Assembly (NCBI GenBank): GCA_963725655.1
Contig: CAVRYY010000001.1
Coordinates: 682,001 to 746,000, forward strand
DNA from: CAVRXT01 sp963725655
GTDB taxonomy: Bacteria > Acidobacteriota > Terriglobia > Acidiferrales > UBA7541
Length of the DNA: 64,000 bases
Direction of reading: 5' to 3'
Both the position numbers and the translations under genes were made by a program. Under the pieces are notes generated by a model. The model had not been told where the DNA came from. It did no database searches and saw nothing but the letters and a program-made list of their open reading frames with translations. Shown here one piece after another: positions 7,370-15,882 of the stretch (within the stretch, counting starts at the first letter, position 1; each line of letters starts with the position of its first letter).

Positions 7370-8854
7370 ATGGATCCCTGGAACGATCTCGAACAGGACC
7401 TCGCCGAGTTGGCACGCTCCGGCACCGCCGAAGTGCATGAAGACGGCGTGTGGCTGGCGGAATTTGCCGGCTGGCACTGCGAGTTCCGCCGGCAAGGGAA
7501 GCAAGGCTTGGTGCACGTGTGGTCGGGCGAGCGCAACCTGATCCGGCGGGTGGTGGGCGTGGCTCAACGCGCGCCCGGTCGAATTATTCTGGAAGTGCAG
7601 CGGATGGGAAGATCCAAGCCGGGCCGGCTCGAGATTTTTGCCGCGGAAGCGCCGCGGACGGCGGCGCGGGTGACCCGCGAAAAGTTCCGCGCGCGTTTCC
7701 GGCGGTTACTCGAGCAGCAGTTTCCGGATGCGCGCATTGACTCGATTACCACCACGCCGGACCGCAATCGTTCCTTTTCGGGGGTCTACACGCGGGGGCT
7801 GATGACCGAGGGAAGCTTGCAGTGGGCGTTCTTGGGAGTTTCTGCGGCGGAAAATTCGAGTGCAGTGGACGGCATCCTCACCTACGGACTCCTATGGCTG
7901 GCTTGGGCGCGGCTGCACACTCAGAGCCGCGTGGTGGTTGGGTTGCGGATTTTTGTGCCGGAAGGCAAGGGCCAGACGTTGCAACAGCGCACTCCCGGAC
8001 TTGCGCCTTCCGCGCACCTGCAAATCTTCGAGTTCAGCGAGGCGGGAGGCCACGCGCGGCTGCTCGATGAATGCGACGGTGGGAATTTCGAGAGTTGGCT
8101 CACCCCGCGGCGGGATTGGGAACGCGCTCTAGCCGGCGGCTGCGATTTTCTTGAGCGCGTCCGCGCTCGCGTGGCAAACACTGCAAACGCGATCGATGCG
8201 TCGGTGGCGGCCGGCTCGGGCGAAGTGGTGGCGCGATTTCGCGGGTTGGCGTTTGCCAGGTTTAGGGAAGGAAGGGTTCTGTACGGGGTAGACGACGATC
8301 TCCGCGAATTGCGTGGCGCTTCGTGGGAACCTCTGGACGATTTGCTTCGCCAGCTGGATTTCTACCGCGGTGGCCTCAGCGAAGAGCCTGGCCATCCGCT
8401 TTATCGAGCCGCGCCGGAGCGATGGCTGGAAACGCTGGTGATGGCCGATCCGGCCAAACTCGATGCACGGCTCGATCCGCGTTATCTGTATTCGCAGGTT
8501 CCCGCGGTCGCGGCGGATCGCGGTTTGCTGGATCTGTTGGGCGTGACCCACGACGGCCGGCTGGTGGTGATCGAACTAAAAGCCTCGGAGGACATTCATT
8601 TGCCGCTGCAGGCGGTGGATTATTGGTTGCGGGTGCGGCGCCACCAGCGCGAGGGCGATTTTCCGGTGTATGGCTATTTCCCCGGCGTGGTGCTCGATGA
8701 GCGCCCCCCGCTGCTATGGCTGGTGTCGCCGGGTCTTCGGTTCCATCCCACTACCGACGCGATTCTGGGCCAACTGGCCGCCGAAATTCCAGTGACGCGA
8801 ATGTCGCTGAATGAAAAATGGCGCCGCGGCATTCGCGTAGTCCATCGCGCCTAA
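7370..8854 (+). CDS. Large hypothetical protein with C-terminal PD-(D/E)XK (NucS-like) domain
   Basis: 494 aa from the ATG at 7370 (MDPWNDLEQDLAEL); the frame is open 35 codons further upstream but that part overlaps the preceding gene. The first 300 or so residues match no family I recognise. The C-terminal part has the arrangement D388-x13-E402-L-K404 within 'LDLLGVTHDGRLVVIELKA', followed by an amphipathic helix with Q and W (AVDYWLRVRRHQ). This is the core of PD-(D/E)XK nucleases such as NucS/EndoMS and related restriction enzymes. Whether it cuts DNA or is only a structural relative cannot be told. It is the third co-directional gene after the metallophosphoesterase and the membrane protein. 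Confidence 0.75.
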   Translation: MDPWNDLEQDLAELARSGTAEVHEDGVWLAEFAGWHCEFRRQGKQGLVHVWSGERNLIRRVVGVAQRAPGRIILEVQRMGRSKPGRLEIFAAEAPRTAARVTREKFRARFRRLLEQQFPDARIDSITTTPDRNRSFSGVYTRGLMTEGSLQWAFLGVSAAENSSAVDGILTYGLLWLAWARLHTQSRVVVGLRIFVPEGKGQTLQQRTPGLAPSAHLQIFEFSEAGGHARLLDECDGGNFESWLTPRRDWERALAGGCDFLERVRARVANTANAIDASVAAGSGEVVARFRGLAFARFREGRVLYGVDDDLRELRGASWEPLDDLLRQLDFYRGGLSEEPGHPLYRAAPERWLETLVMADPAKLDARLDPRYLYSQVPAVAADRGLLDLLGVTHDGRLVVIELKASEDIHLPLQAVDYWLRVRRHQREGDFPVYGYFPGVVLDERPPLLWLVSPGLRFHPTTDAILGQLAAEIPVTRMSLNEKWRRGIRVVHRA

Positions 8855-8891
8855 AAATCTGTGCGAGTAATTGCTTCCCGGGGAAAACGTG

Positions 8892-9311
8892 ATGAGCGAC
8901 AAAACCGCAACGCCCGGTTCAGTTATATTCGGCCAGGCCTATCGCCGCGCGCCGGAGGCGATCGAGTGGTTGTGCGATGTCCTGGGGTTCGCCAGGCACG
9001 CGGTCTATCCCGGACCGGATGGAACGATCATGCACGCGGAACTGACTCTGGGCGGCGGCACGGTGATGCTCGGCTCGGCGAAAGGAAACCACTGGGTGAA
9101 GCAGCCGGATGAAATCGGCGGGGCGGAGACGCGCAGCGCATATCTGGTGGTCCCCAACGCGGATGAAGTGTACGCACGCGCCAAGGCGGCGGGCGCGGAG
9201 TTCGTGCAGGAAATCAAAGATGAGGACTAAGGCGGCCGCGGCTTCACCTGCCGCGATCCCGAAGGTCACATCTGGAGTGTAGGCACCTACGATCCGTGGC
9301 AAGCGAAGTAG
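8892..9311 (+). pseudogene. VOC (glyoxalase/bleomycin-resistance fold) protein interrupted by an ochre stop
   Basis: From ATG 8892 (MSDKTATPGSVIFGQAYR; GGGGA upstream) the frame encodes a vicinal-oxygen-chelate domain related to PhnB/glyoxalase-like proteins. It stops at codon 113 (TAA, 9228-9230). Past that codon the same frame continues with GGRGFTCRDPEGHIWSVG and a natural stop at 9309-9311, giving the canonical C-terminal VOC strand. Relatives usually have 'DEDYGGRGF', so TAA replaces a Tyr codon by one base. Without the last strand, which normally supplies a metal-ligand Glu (as in 'DPEGH'), the 112-aa product should be inactive. A sequencing error or stop readthrough are alternatives. 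Confidence 0.7.
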
Positions 9312-9359
9312 CTGCTGGGGCACTACCTGAAGCTTCTCCCTTAGATCAGAACATGGTAC

Positions 9360-9379
9360 CTTTTTAGGTGCCTAGAAAG
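9360..9379. promoter_or_regulatory. Inverted repeat, candidate operator of the toxin-antitoxin operon
   Basis: CTTTTTAGG-TG-CCTAGAAAG is a 20-bp inverted repeat with 8 of 9 arm positions matching, ending 21 bp before the antitoxin ATG. GGTACC, a 6-bp palindrome, abuts it on the left. Type II antitoxins of the Phd/YefM group repress their own operon by binding such palindromes, so an autoregulatory operator is a reasonable inference. Confidence 0.5.
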
Positions 9380-9400
9380 GTGCTTTAACAGGAGCCGATT

Positions 9401-9709
9401 ATGCTGAACCTAAAACACGACATTCAATCCCTGACGACCTTTCGCCGGCGCTCCGGTGATTTCATGAAGCAACTCAAGAGAACCAAGCGTCCTCTAGTTC
9501 TCACCGTGAAGGGCAAGGCGGCAGCAGTCGTGCAGGATGCGGAGGCGTACCAACGGTTGCTCGATATCGCGGCCCGCGCCGATGCGCGGGAGGGTATCCG
9601 ACAGGGTTTGGAAGACGCGAGGAAGGGAAAGGGCCGGCCGGTCAAGGAGTTCCTTGAAGAGTTCGAAGCTGCCCATGGAATATCTCGTTCACATCCTTCC
9701 CCGCGCTGA
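9401..9709 (+). CDS. Type II antitoxin, Phd/YefM family
   Basis: 102 aa. The N-terminal half has the Phd/YefM DNA-binding pattern: 'LTTFRRRSGDFMKQLKRTKRPLVLTVKGKAAAVVQDAEAYQRLLD', in which a short helical segment is followed by a strand 'PLVLTVKGKAAAVV' and a helix. The C-terminal charged segment would wrap the toxin. Start ATG 9401 is preceded by AGGAG. Its 3' end overlaps the toxin start by 35 bp, typical of translationally coupled pairs. It is expected to neutralise the toxin and repress the operon through the upstream inverted repeat. Confidence 0.88.
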   Translation: MLNLKHDIQSLTTFRRRSGDFMKQLKRTKRPLVLTVKGKAAAVVQDAEAYQRLLDIAARADAREGIRQGLEDARKGKGRPVKEFLEEFEAAHGISRSHPSPR

Positions 9710-9989
9710 GCGCGATCTCGCTGACGTGTATGAGGAGATAAACGCTCAGCATTCTACTGCTGCCCGCGAATGGTATGTCGGCCTCACTGCAGCAATCCTT
9801 ACCTTAACCAGACGGCCCTATCGATGTCCTGAAACACCGGAAGAGACCGGCATACGCCACTTGCTCTATGGCCACAAGTATCACATCTATCGCGTAATTT
9901 ATCGGGTGATCGAGGAAGAACAGCGCGTCGATATACTCCATATTCGTCACGGAGCCCGTCAGCGATTTGAAGGTTCAAATATCGACTGA
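9675..9989 (+). CDS. Type II toxin, RelE/ParE family
   Basis: 104 aa from ATG 9675 (MEYLVHILPRAERDLADVYEEI). The pattern 'V-x-P-R-A-E-R-D-L-x-D-V-Y' and the later 'YRVIYRVIEEEQRVDILHIRHGARQ' are the hallmark of the ParE/RelE fold (R-x-Y-R-V-x-Y, then I-x-H-x-R). The longer open frame starting at 9537 runs inside the antitoxin gene in another phase and is not the likely start. RelE members cleave mRNA on the ribosome and ParE members poison gyrase. The sequence does not decide between them, though an early 'AERDLADVYEEI' helix and Y-rich strand look more ParE-like. Confidence 0.88.
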   Translation: MEYLVHILPRAERDLADVYEEINAQHSTAAREWYVGLTAAILTLTRRPYRCPETPEETGIRHLLYGHKYHIYRVIYRVIEEEQRVDILHIRHGARQRFEGSNID

Positions 9990-10039
9990 CCTTGGGAAGT
10001 CCGCCTGGGGTATCGCGGGGGACATGGGGTAGAAAGGTC

Positions 10040-11644
10040 TCACGGCACCATCCAACCAAGAAAATGCGCTTGCGCGAAAGCCAGCGCGCCGAGCAGCGCC
10101 ACAAACAACAAGCTATGCCAGAAAGTCTCCCGCAATATTTCGCCCTCCTGACCCACCAGGCCAACAGTGGTGACACCGACCGCGATGTTTTGCGGCGAGA
10201 TCATCTTGCCGGTTACCGCGCCGGATGAGTTAGTCGCCGCGAGCAGTATGGGATTCAATCCCAGGCGGTGGGCCGCGGCCACTTGCAGATTGCCGAACAG
10301 CAGATTCGCGGAAGTGTCGCTGCCGCTCAGGAAGCATGCGATCCATCCCAGGAAAGCGCTGGCCAGCGGAAAAAAAACTCCGAGTCCAGCGAGCGCCGCG
10401 CCCAGCGTGTAAGCCATCCCCGAATAGTTGTAGGTGTAGGCGAGCGCGACGATCAGCATCACGGTGAGCCCGGGCAGGCGAAGTTGCCGCAGCGTAGTCC
10501 ATCCCGAACGAAGCAGCATGGCCGGCGAAGCGCGCAGGACGATTGCGGAAATGAGTGTAGCCGTAAGTGCGGCGGTGCCGGCGGCGAGCGGCTGAAACTC
10601 GAAAATCGCGGCGTAGGGTTTCTGGTAAAGCGTAATGAAAACGGCATGGTCCAGATGTGGGACGGCGAAGGCGACGTGAAATTTCTGAAATAGTTTGAAA
10701 TACGACCATACCACCATCACCGCCGAGAGCAGCAGCCACGGTGCCCACGCGGCGATCGATTCGGGCACGGACAGACCCGGCTTAAGCGCTTCGGCAGCGA
10801 GCGGCGCCGAATTGCGGACGACCTCTGTTGGCTTCCAGAATCGCAGAAAAATGGTGAGCGCGCCGATGGAACAGAGCGAGGCCAGCACGTCCACTGCGTA
10901 CGGCCCCCAGTAGTTCGCCACCGCGAACTGCACTCCGGCAAAACTCCCGCCAGCGACCAGCGCCGCGGGCCACACGTCGCGCATCCCCTTGCGTCCGCCG
11001 AGAAAAACAATCAGGTAGAAGGGAAGAATGAACGACATCAACGGAAGTTGGCGGCCAACCATCGCTGATAATTTCATCATGTCCAGCCCGGTGACGCCGG
11101 CCAGCGCGACGATCGGAATCCCGAGCGCGCCGAACGCCACCGGAGCGGTATTAGCGATCAGCGAGAGGACCACCGCCCGCCGCGGACCGAAGCCGAGCGC
11201 CATCAGCAAGAACGCCGCGACCGCGACCGGCGCTCCGAATCCCGCGGTGCCCTCCAGCAGCGCGCCAAAACAAAACGCCACCATAACCCCTTGAATGCGC
11301 ATGTCGCGAGAGGCGTGTTCCTCCATCCAGCGCCGCAGGAGATCGAATTTTCCGGTGTCGACTGCGAGGTTATACAGCCACAGCGCCGCGAACACGATCC
11401 ACATGATCGGCCAAAGGGCATAGACGGCGCCATAGCCCGCGCTCCAAAGTGCCAGCGACACCGGCATGCGCCAGACGGCGCAGGCCAGAATCAAAGTACT
11501 CGCCAACCCGGAAGCCGCCGCGATGTAGCCCGGTTTGCGCAGCCATCCCATCAGGATCAACACCAGCGCCAAAGGAATGGCGGCCGCCGCCGCGGAAAGA
11601 ATCGCGCCGTGCAATGGGTAGAGAGGTTGGGGCCAGAGGTTCAT
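10040..11644 (-). CDS. lldP: L-lactate permease family transporter
   Basis: 534-aa polytopic inner-membrane protein of the LldP/GlcA family, which imports lactate or glycolate with protons. About 12-14 hydrophobic segments run the whole length. Recognisable family stretches are 'FCFGALLEGTAGFGAPVAVAAFLL' (cut here into FCFGALLEGTAGFGAP and the rest), 'SLIANTAPVAFGALGIPI', 'GSDTSANLLFGNLQ' and 'NSSGAVTGKMISPQNIAV'. E. coli LldP is 551 aa, so the length is normal. It stands alone, convergent with the toxin-antitoxin pair and without a neighbouring lactate dehydrogenase. The 250-bp leader contains a 6-bp hairpin (ACCTGC/GCAGGT) close to the start. The ribosome-binding site is weak. Confidence 0.93.
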   Translation of the reverse strand: MNLWPQPLYPLHGAILSAAAAAIPLALVLILMGWLRKPGYIAAASGLASTLILACAVWRMPVSLALWSAGYGAVYALWPIMWIVFAALWLYNLAVDTGKFDLLRRWMEEHASRDMRIQGVMVAFCFGALLEGTAGFGAPVAVAAFLLMALGFGPRRAVVLSLIANTAPVAFGALGIPIVALAGVTGLDMMKLSAMVGRQLPLMSFILPFYLIVFLGGRKGMRDVWPAALVAGGSFAGVQFAVANYWGPYAVDVLASLCSIGALTIFLRFWKPTEVVRNSAPLAAEALKPGLSVPESIAAWAPWLLLSAVMVVWSYFKLFQKFHVAFAVPHLDHAVFITLYQKPYAAIFEFQPLAAGTAALTATLISAIVLRASPAMLLRSGWTTLRQLRLPGLTVMLIVALAYTYNYSGMAYTLGAALAGLGVFFPLASAFLGWIACFLSGSDTSANLLFGNLQVAAAHRLGLNPILLAATNSSGAVTGKMISPQNIAVGVTTVGLVGQEGEILRETFWHSLLFVALLGALAFAQAHFLGWMVP

Positions 11645-11893
11645 GCTCGTCTTGTGCGCACCTGCGTAATTTGCAGGTATGGGAAGCTATCACAGAATGG
11701 AGCTTCCGCAATCGGTGGAAGAATCCGCCCCGTTGGATTTGCGGCAGCAGCGTCCCGGTTAGAACGAGCAGATCGCGGGTATCTATGGCGTAGAAAATCC
11801 TATCTGCGCGGATCCAGGTCTGCGGAAATTGCACAGCAACAAACGCGAGTGAGAAGACTATCTCACCGCGTCTGGACAAACCGGATCGCAACT

Positions 11894-12991
11894 CTAATTT
11901 AGAATTTGCAATGCAGGAGGCGCAGGCCGGGCTTGATGCCTGGCGTTTGCTTTCACTCGAGCCCGCCCGATCTTAATGGACGCTTTGAAGATCAGGCCTA
12001 CCGGGATCAGACCTCCGAGTTTGTGGGCGCCGACCGAGGCCAAGCCCATGGATGCCATGCATCCACAGGACGAGCAATCGGGGTTCCCGCCGAACTGGCA
12101 CGGCGTGATTTCGGTCTTGAGGTCCGCGGACAACGTCTTGGTGGTCTGTGCAAAAATACAATCGGCCGGGGTTCGCGGCGGAGACGAAAATTCGTGGATG
12201 AGCACCTCCGGCATGTCCAGCTTCGGATATATCCGGCGCAACCGCAGCATCTCTGAGATTGCCGTTGCCCGTTCTTCCGGCCCCAGCATTTCCGGCAGGT
12301 TATCCCCGATCTGTGGTGTGAACAGGCTGAACCACACCTTCTTAATTTCTGGGCGGGGCGTCCAGAATTTTAAAAAGTCCTCCAGGTAACCCGGGCGCTT
12401 CATCATTTGGCCGGTAACCGTGCAGTGCACGGTGATCTGCTGCCCTTCGATATTTTTAAGGATGCGCTCGTAGGTGGCCGGCGCGCGGCGGATGTCGTGC
12501 TCTGGTTGCAAACCGTCGATGGATACCGAAACGTGCAGCAGGGGCAGGGTTGGCCAGGTCGGGCCCATGGAACGAAAGGCGCTGGTGACGATCTGAACGT
12601 GGATGTGGCGCGCCATCAGCTCGGGAATCAACAATTCCAACTCGCGATAGCGGACCAGCGGATCGCCCCCGACGATCGACAAGTGCATCGGTTTGAGGCG
12701 GTCCACCACTTCCAGAACGCCATCCACCAGCGCCTGCCCGCGGCGATCGTTGAGTTCGCGCAGGGTCACCCCGCCGCCCAGATGTGCGTCGTCGTAGGCA
12801 TAGCAGCCGGGGCATTTCAGTGGGCACTCACGCGTGATCTCTATCGAAAGGGAGGGATGTTCACCGCGCAGGATTTTGCCCCACGCCTGAATGACTTGCC
12901 TGGTCTCCACCGTTGACCTTCCTTTTCCGACAGCACTTCGAAGAACCTGGTGAAGCGGGGCCGTACTAGCAGCCGACCGAATGAGCGTCAC
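11894..12991 (-). CDS. Radical SAM enzyme with SPASM-like C-terminal cysteines
   Basis: 365 aa. The N-terminal radical SAM motif C56-x3-C60-x2-C63 (ECPLKCPGCY) would bind the [4Fe-4S] cluster that cleaves SAM. 'SIVGGDPLVR' corresponds to the GGE-like SAM-binding motif, with GGD here. Near the C-terminus 'CQFGGNPDCSSCGC' provides four cysteines that could bind a second cluster, as in SPASM or twitch domains. It resembles proteins in the HpnH/MoaA-like part of the superfamily but I cannot assign a substrate. It is monocistronic, with 280 bp between it and the divergent comF locus. Confidence 0.82.
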   Translation of the reverse strand: MTLIRSAASTAPLHQVLRSAVGKGRSTVETRQVIQAWGKILRGEHPSLSIEITRECPLKCPGCYAYDDAHLGGGVTLRELNDRRGQALVDGVLEVVDRLKPMHLSIVGGDPLVRYRELELLIPELMARHIHVQIVTSAFRSMGPTWPTLPLLHVSVSIDGLQPEHDIRRAPATYERILKNIEGQQITVHCTVTGQMMKRPGYLEDFLKFWTPRPEIKKVWFSLFTPQIGDNLPEMLGPEERATAISEMLRLRRIYPKLDMPEVLIHEFSSPPRTPADCIFAQTTKTLSADLKTEITPCQFGGNPDCSSCGCMASMGLASVGAHKLGGLIPVGLIFKASIKIGRARVKANARHQARPAPPALQILN

Positions 12992-13270
12992 TTGTGGCGC
13001 GCGACCGGCAATTTTGTTTTTGCTGGCCCGCGCGCCGTGCAGTCCTCTACATCATACCTGAGTGCCACCGGCTTGAGGTGTTGATGCATTCTCCCGAGCC
13101 AGGGGTGCCTGGTGGGTGGCAAATTCCCCGGGAGCCAACGGCCTGAGATGCGAGGACTCGTCATCGAGGCGATTATTTTTTGTTCCACGTAGTTCTACGA
13201 ATATCCGGGCCGCCGGAAAAGGCGTAACGTTTTTTTGTGGCGCGCCTCCGCGTGATGCTCAGGCGCACTC

Positions 13271-14155
13271 GTGGTGTTCATGCTTGACGCACTAGTCTCC
13301 GTTCTTTTTGCCGCGCCTTGCCGGATTTGCGGTGACTTGCTGGACGACGCGCGCTTGCTTCCCATTTGCGCAGGATGTTTCGACGCATTCCAGGCGCTGA
13401 GCGGCCCGATGTGCGCGCGTTGTGGCCGGCCGCGTACGGTCGCGTCGCCTGCCAAAGTCCTGCCCGCAGCCGGTGCCAGGGTGGACGGAGGTCCGTCGGT
13501 GGCGCCCGAATTACAAGTCGCGGAGGAATTGCGCTGCAGGTTGTGCCGGCTGGGAATCTACAGATTCGATCGGGCGCGCAGCTTCGCTAGTTACAATTTG
13601 CCGATGCGCAAGGCAATCATCCTGCTGAAATATATGGGTGTAGCGCGCTTAGGGGCGTGGTTTGCCGAGCGCTTGGAGAAAATTTACCTGGCTGACCGGG
13701 CGCTGTTCCCGGTCGACGCGATCGTCCCAGTACCGCTGCATCCATTAAGGTTACGCGAGCGTGGATACAATCAAGCGGAGAGGATCGCGCGTCCGCTGGC
13801 AAAACGCCTGGCGCTGCCTTTGTTGCCGCTGCTCTTGGTACGGACCCGGCCGCGTCCCGAACAGCTTTTGTAGTCGCGTTCCGAGCGCTGGAATTCGGTG
13901 AAAGGAGCGTATGCCGCGACCCCCGGCGTACGGGCCGAAAAATTGCGCATCCTATTGGTGGATGACGTATTTACAACCGGCGCAACGCTGGATGCTTGCG
14001 CCCGGGCCCTTTTCGCGGCGGGGGCCGCAAGCGTCTACGCCTTGACGGTGGCTCGGGCCATTCCGCTCTACGGCGGTGCCGACCTGAGTTCGGCGCCCGC
14101 GCCTGTCCCGGATGTGTCGCATTTTGGTACTAAGCGGGTTGCAGTTGTAGCCTAA
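13271..14155 (+). pseudogene. comF: comF interrupted by an amber stop (phosphoribosyltransferase-like competence protein)
   Basis: ComF family proteins help single-stranded DNA uptake during transformation. The frame starts near 13271 (GTG) or 13280 (ATG) with zinc-finger cysteines (CRICGD, CAGC, CARCGR, CRLC), continues into the phosphoribosyltransferase domain, and stops with TAG at codon 201 (13871-13873). The same frame then carries SRSERWNSVKGAYA and the PRPP loop ILLVDDVFTTGATL before a natural stop at 14155. In intact homologues this place reads like 'Q-T-G-L-S-R', so TAG most likely replaces a Leu codon (TTG to TAG). The truncated 200-aa product lacks the PRPP loop. A sequencing error or readthrough cannot be excluded. 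Confidence 0.75.
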
Positions 14156-14224
14156 AATTTACACACCCGCGGGACAGCCATAGTAAGATAGGAGGTATGA
14201 GGTTCGGCTTCAGCATGGAGAGGT

Positions 14225-14863
14225 ATGGCTGAAGGCTTCGAGCACGGATTGCGTCCGCGCCCGAGCACCAGCCACAAGCTCGCAGGGAGTGGACTGCGCC
14301 CCGAGTCTGTCGCCAAACCACTGAAAGCTCATCCGAACCGCCCCTCTTTAATGCAGGCCCCGGTCCTGGTCCTTAACGCAACTTTCGAACCGATCAACGT
14401 AACTGCGGTGCGCCGCGCGCTGGTCTTGATGCTTAAGGGTGTGGCCCAAGCCGAAGAAACTCATCCTAGCAACGAAGTTCATTCCACGTCCAAAGCGCTG
14501 CGGGTTCCGTCGGTGATTCGCCTGCTTAGCTACCGCCATATTCCTCAGCAGAGCCGCGCGCTCTCGCGCAAAAATATTTTGCTGCGCGACCGTAACACCT
14601 GCCAATTCTGCGGGAAGCCTTTGCCGGCGTCGGAATTAACACTCGATCACGTGGTACCGCGTTCGCGCGGCGGCAGCTCCACTTGGGAAAATTTGGTGGC
14701 CTGCTGCTATCGCTGCAACAACCGCAAAGGCGACCGTACCCCGGAGGAAGCTGGGTTTCGGTTGGCGCGGCGGCCACGGCCGTTCACGCTGCACACCTCG
14801 CGGCAATTGATGCGCTTGATCGGCCACAAAGATGAGAAGTGGCGTAAGTACCTTTTCTATTAG
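14225..14863 (+). CDS. HNH endonuclease-family protein
   Basis: 212 aa, or 170 aa if translation begins at the internal ATG 14351 (MQAPVLVLNATFEPIN), where most relatives start. The upstream ATG has GGAGAGG in front at short spacing, so both starts are possible. The C-terminal half is an HNH domain: zinc knuckle CQFCGKPLP, then LDHVVPRSRGGSSTWENLV and CCYRCNNRKG, giving the expected H, N and two CxxC-type pairs. This group is common in Acidobacteriota and other phyla as a stand-alone HNH protein of unproven role, possibly nicking DNA. A hairpin 165 bp downstream may end transcription. Confidence 0.87.
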   Translation: MAEGFEHGLRPRPSTSHKLAGSGLRPESVAKPLKAHPNRPSLMQAPVLVLNATFEPINVTAVRRALVLMLKGVAQAEETHPSNEVHSTSKALRVPSVIRLLSYRHIPQQSRALSRKNILLRDRNTCQFCGKPLPASELTLDHVVPRSRGGSSTWENLVACCYRCNNRKGDRTPEEAGFRLARRPRPFTLHTSRQLMRLIGHKDEKWRKYLFY

Positions 14864-15287
14864 CCTGCTATTCGATCTTTGCGCCGTTGCGGTTCCACCA
14901 ATTCACGAATATTCTTCCCAGTACTCGCTCTTTTTACGTGGCCAATTTTTCTACCGCCAAGCACTTTTCGTGCAACCAAATCCCACCCACGGCGTCTAAC
15001 TTAGTAATTCACTTCTAGGACACACCCCGGGAAGCGGCTACGGTTGCACCAAGGCTGCTTCCCCCTCTTATTTCTAAACCCTTTAGATCAGTAACATTCT
15101 GCTCGGTGCGTCTCTGTTCTTCCTGACCGTCGATTGCTCGGAATGCACATATCCTCGCCGGTCTGAAACTAATGCTCGAATGCTGGACGGGTGAAACTAC
15201 AGCGGGAGTGTCAAGCTAAGGTAGGGGGACGCGTGCAGAATTGCGCGCGTCCCAGAACTGGTTTGGGGCGGGGAAACGGCCAACGTG
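14864..15287. other. Intergenic region, 424 bp, with two hairpins
   Basis: No credible gene. Two possible RNA stems stand out. One has 10 bp with one G-T wobble (15029-15038 with 15054-15063) followed by a CT-rich run, and may terminate the HNH gene. The other is 8 bp perfect (GGGACGCG 15226-15233 with CGCGTCCC 15246-15253) and lies downstream of the minus-strand DksA-like gene. Otherwise I see nothing. Confidence 0.5.
15029..15063 (+). terminator. Possible terminator after the HNH gene
   Basis: GGGAAGCGGC and GCTGCTTCCC pair over 10 positions (one wobble) around a 15-nt loop, followed by CCCTCTTATTTC. The uridine run is poor, and the distance from the HNH stop codon is 165 bp, so this is tentative. 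Confidence 0.35.
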
Positions 15288-15641
15288 CTACAGCGAGCCC
15301 TGCTCCTGCTTCTCCTGGCAGCTCAAACAATAACGAGTCCAAGGCACCGCTTCCAGGCGCTTCTGCTGCAGCTCTTCGTGGCACGAAGTGCATTCGCCGA
15401 AGGACGTATCGCGGATGCGCACCAGAGCGTCGTTCACTAACTGGAGCATGGAGCGGTCGTTGTGCGTCTGCCCAAAGAGAAATTCCTTGGTGTAGGAATT
15501 AGCGGCCTTGTCGGCGAGATCCACCGTCGGATCGTCATCGGCTTCGCGGCCTTCCTGTTCAGTACGGGCGATAATGCGCAGCAGCTCGTCTTTGCGGGTC
15601 TGCAGTTTCTTTTTGTAGTATTCGAGACGTTTCTTATCCAT
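15288..15641 (-). CDS. DksA/TraR-family C4 zinc finger protein
   Basis: 117 aa from the ATG of MDKKRLEYYKKKLQ. An N-terminal coiled coil (about residues 1-75) is followed by a C4 zinc finger C84-x2-C87-x17-C105-x2-C108 (CTSC and CLSC) and a short tail. DksA and relatives insert their coiled coil into the RNA polymerase secondary channel and modulate initiation with ppGpp. The coiled-coil tip of DksA proper carries a DxxDxA motif; here 'DDDPTVDLADKA' (about residues 35-46) provides an acidic tip. The frame is open 14 codons upstream, but the internal ATG has GGGA in front and matches the family start. Confidence 0.9.
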   Translation of the reverse strand: MDKKRLEYYKKKLQTRKDELLRIIARTEQEGREADDDPTVDLADKAANSYTKEFLFGQTHNDRSMLQLVNDALVRIRDTSFGECTSCHEELQQKRLEAVPWTRYCLSCQEKQEQGSL

Positions 15642-15882
15642 CGTGGGTTCCCGTGCGGGCAAAATAGCCCCAATCAAATCCAACCATATTGCGACGCAGC
15701 CTTGAAAAAGTCAATCGTCTGCGTCGTCAAAAGTGCCCGAGAGCATTGGATACTGCCAACAACGAAAAGGATGCAAGCCATCGCGGCGCCTGTTCGCAGA
15801 ACGGCGAACGCGCCGGGCCAAAGCTTGGACCGAGCGAGATCGCCGGCGAGATCGATGCGGTACACTTTCGCCGGAGGGCAAA

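Noticed and set aside
9537..9674. N-terminal extension of the toxin frame
   Set aside because: Lies inside the antitoxin gene in another phase; the toxin fold starts at MEYLVHILPR (9675).
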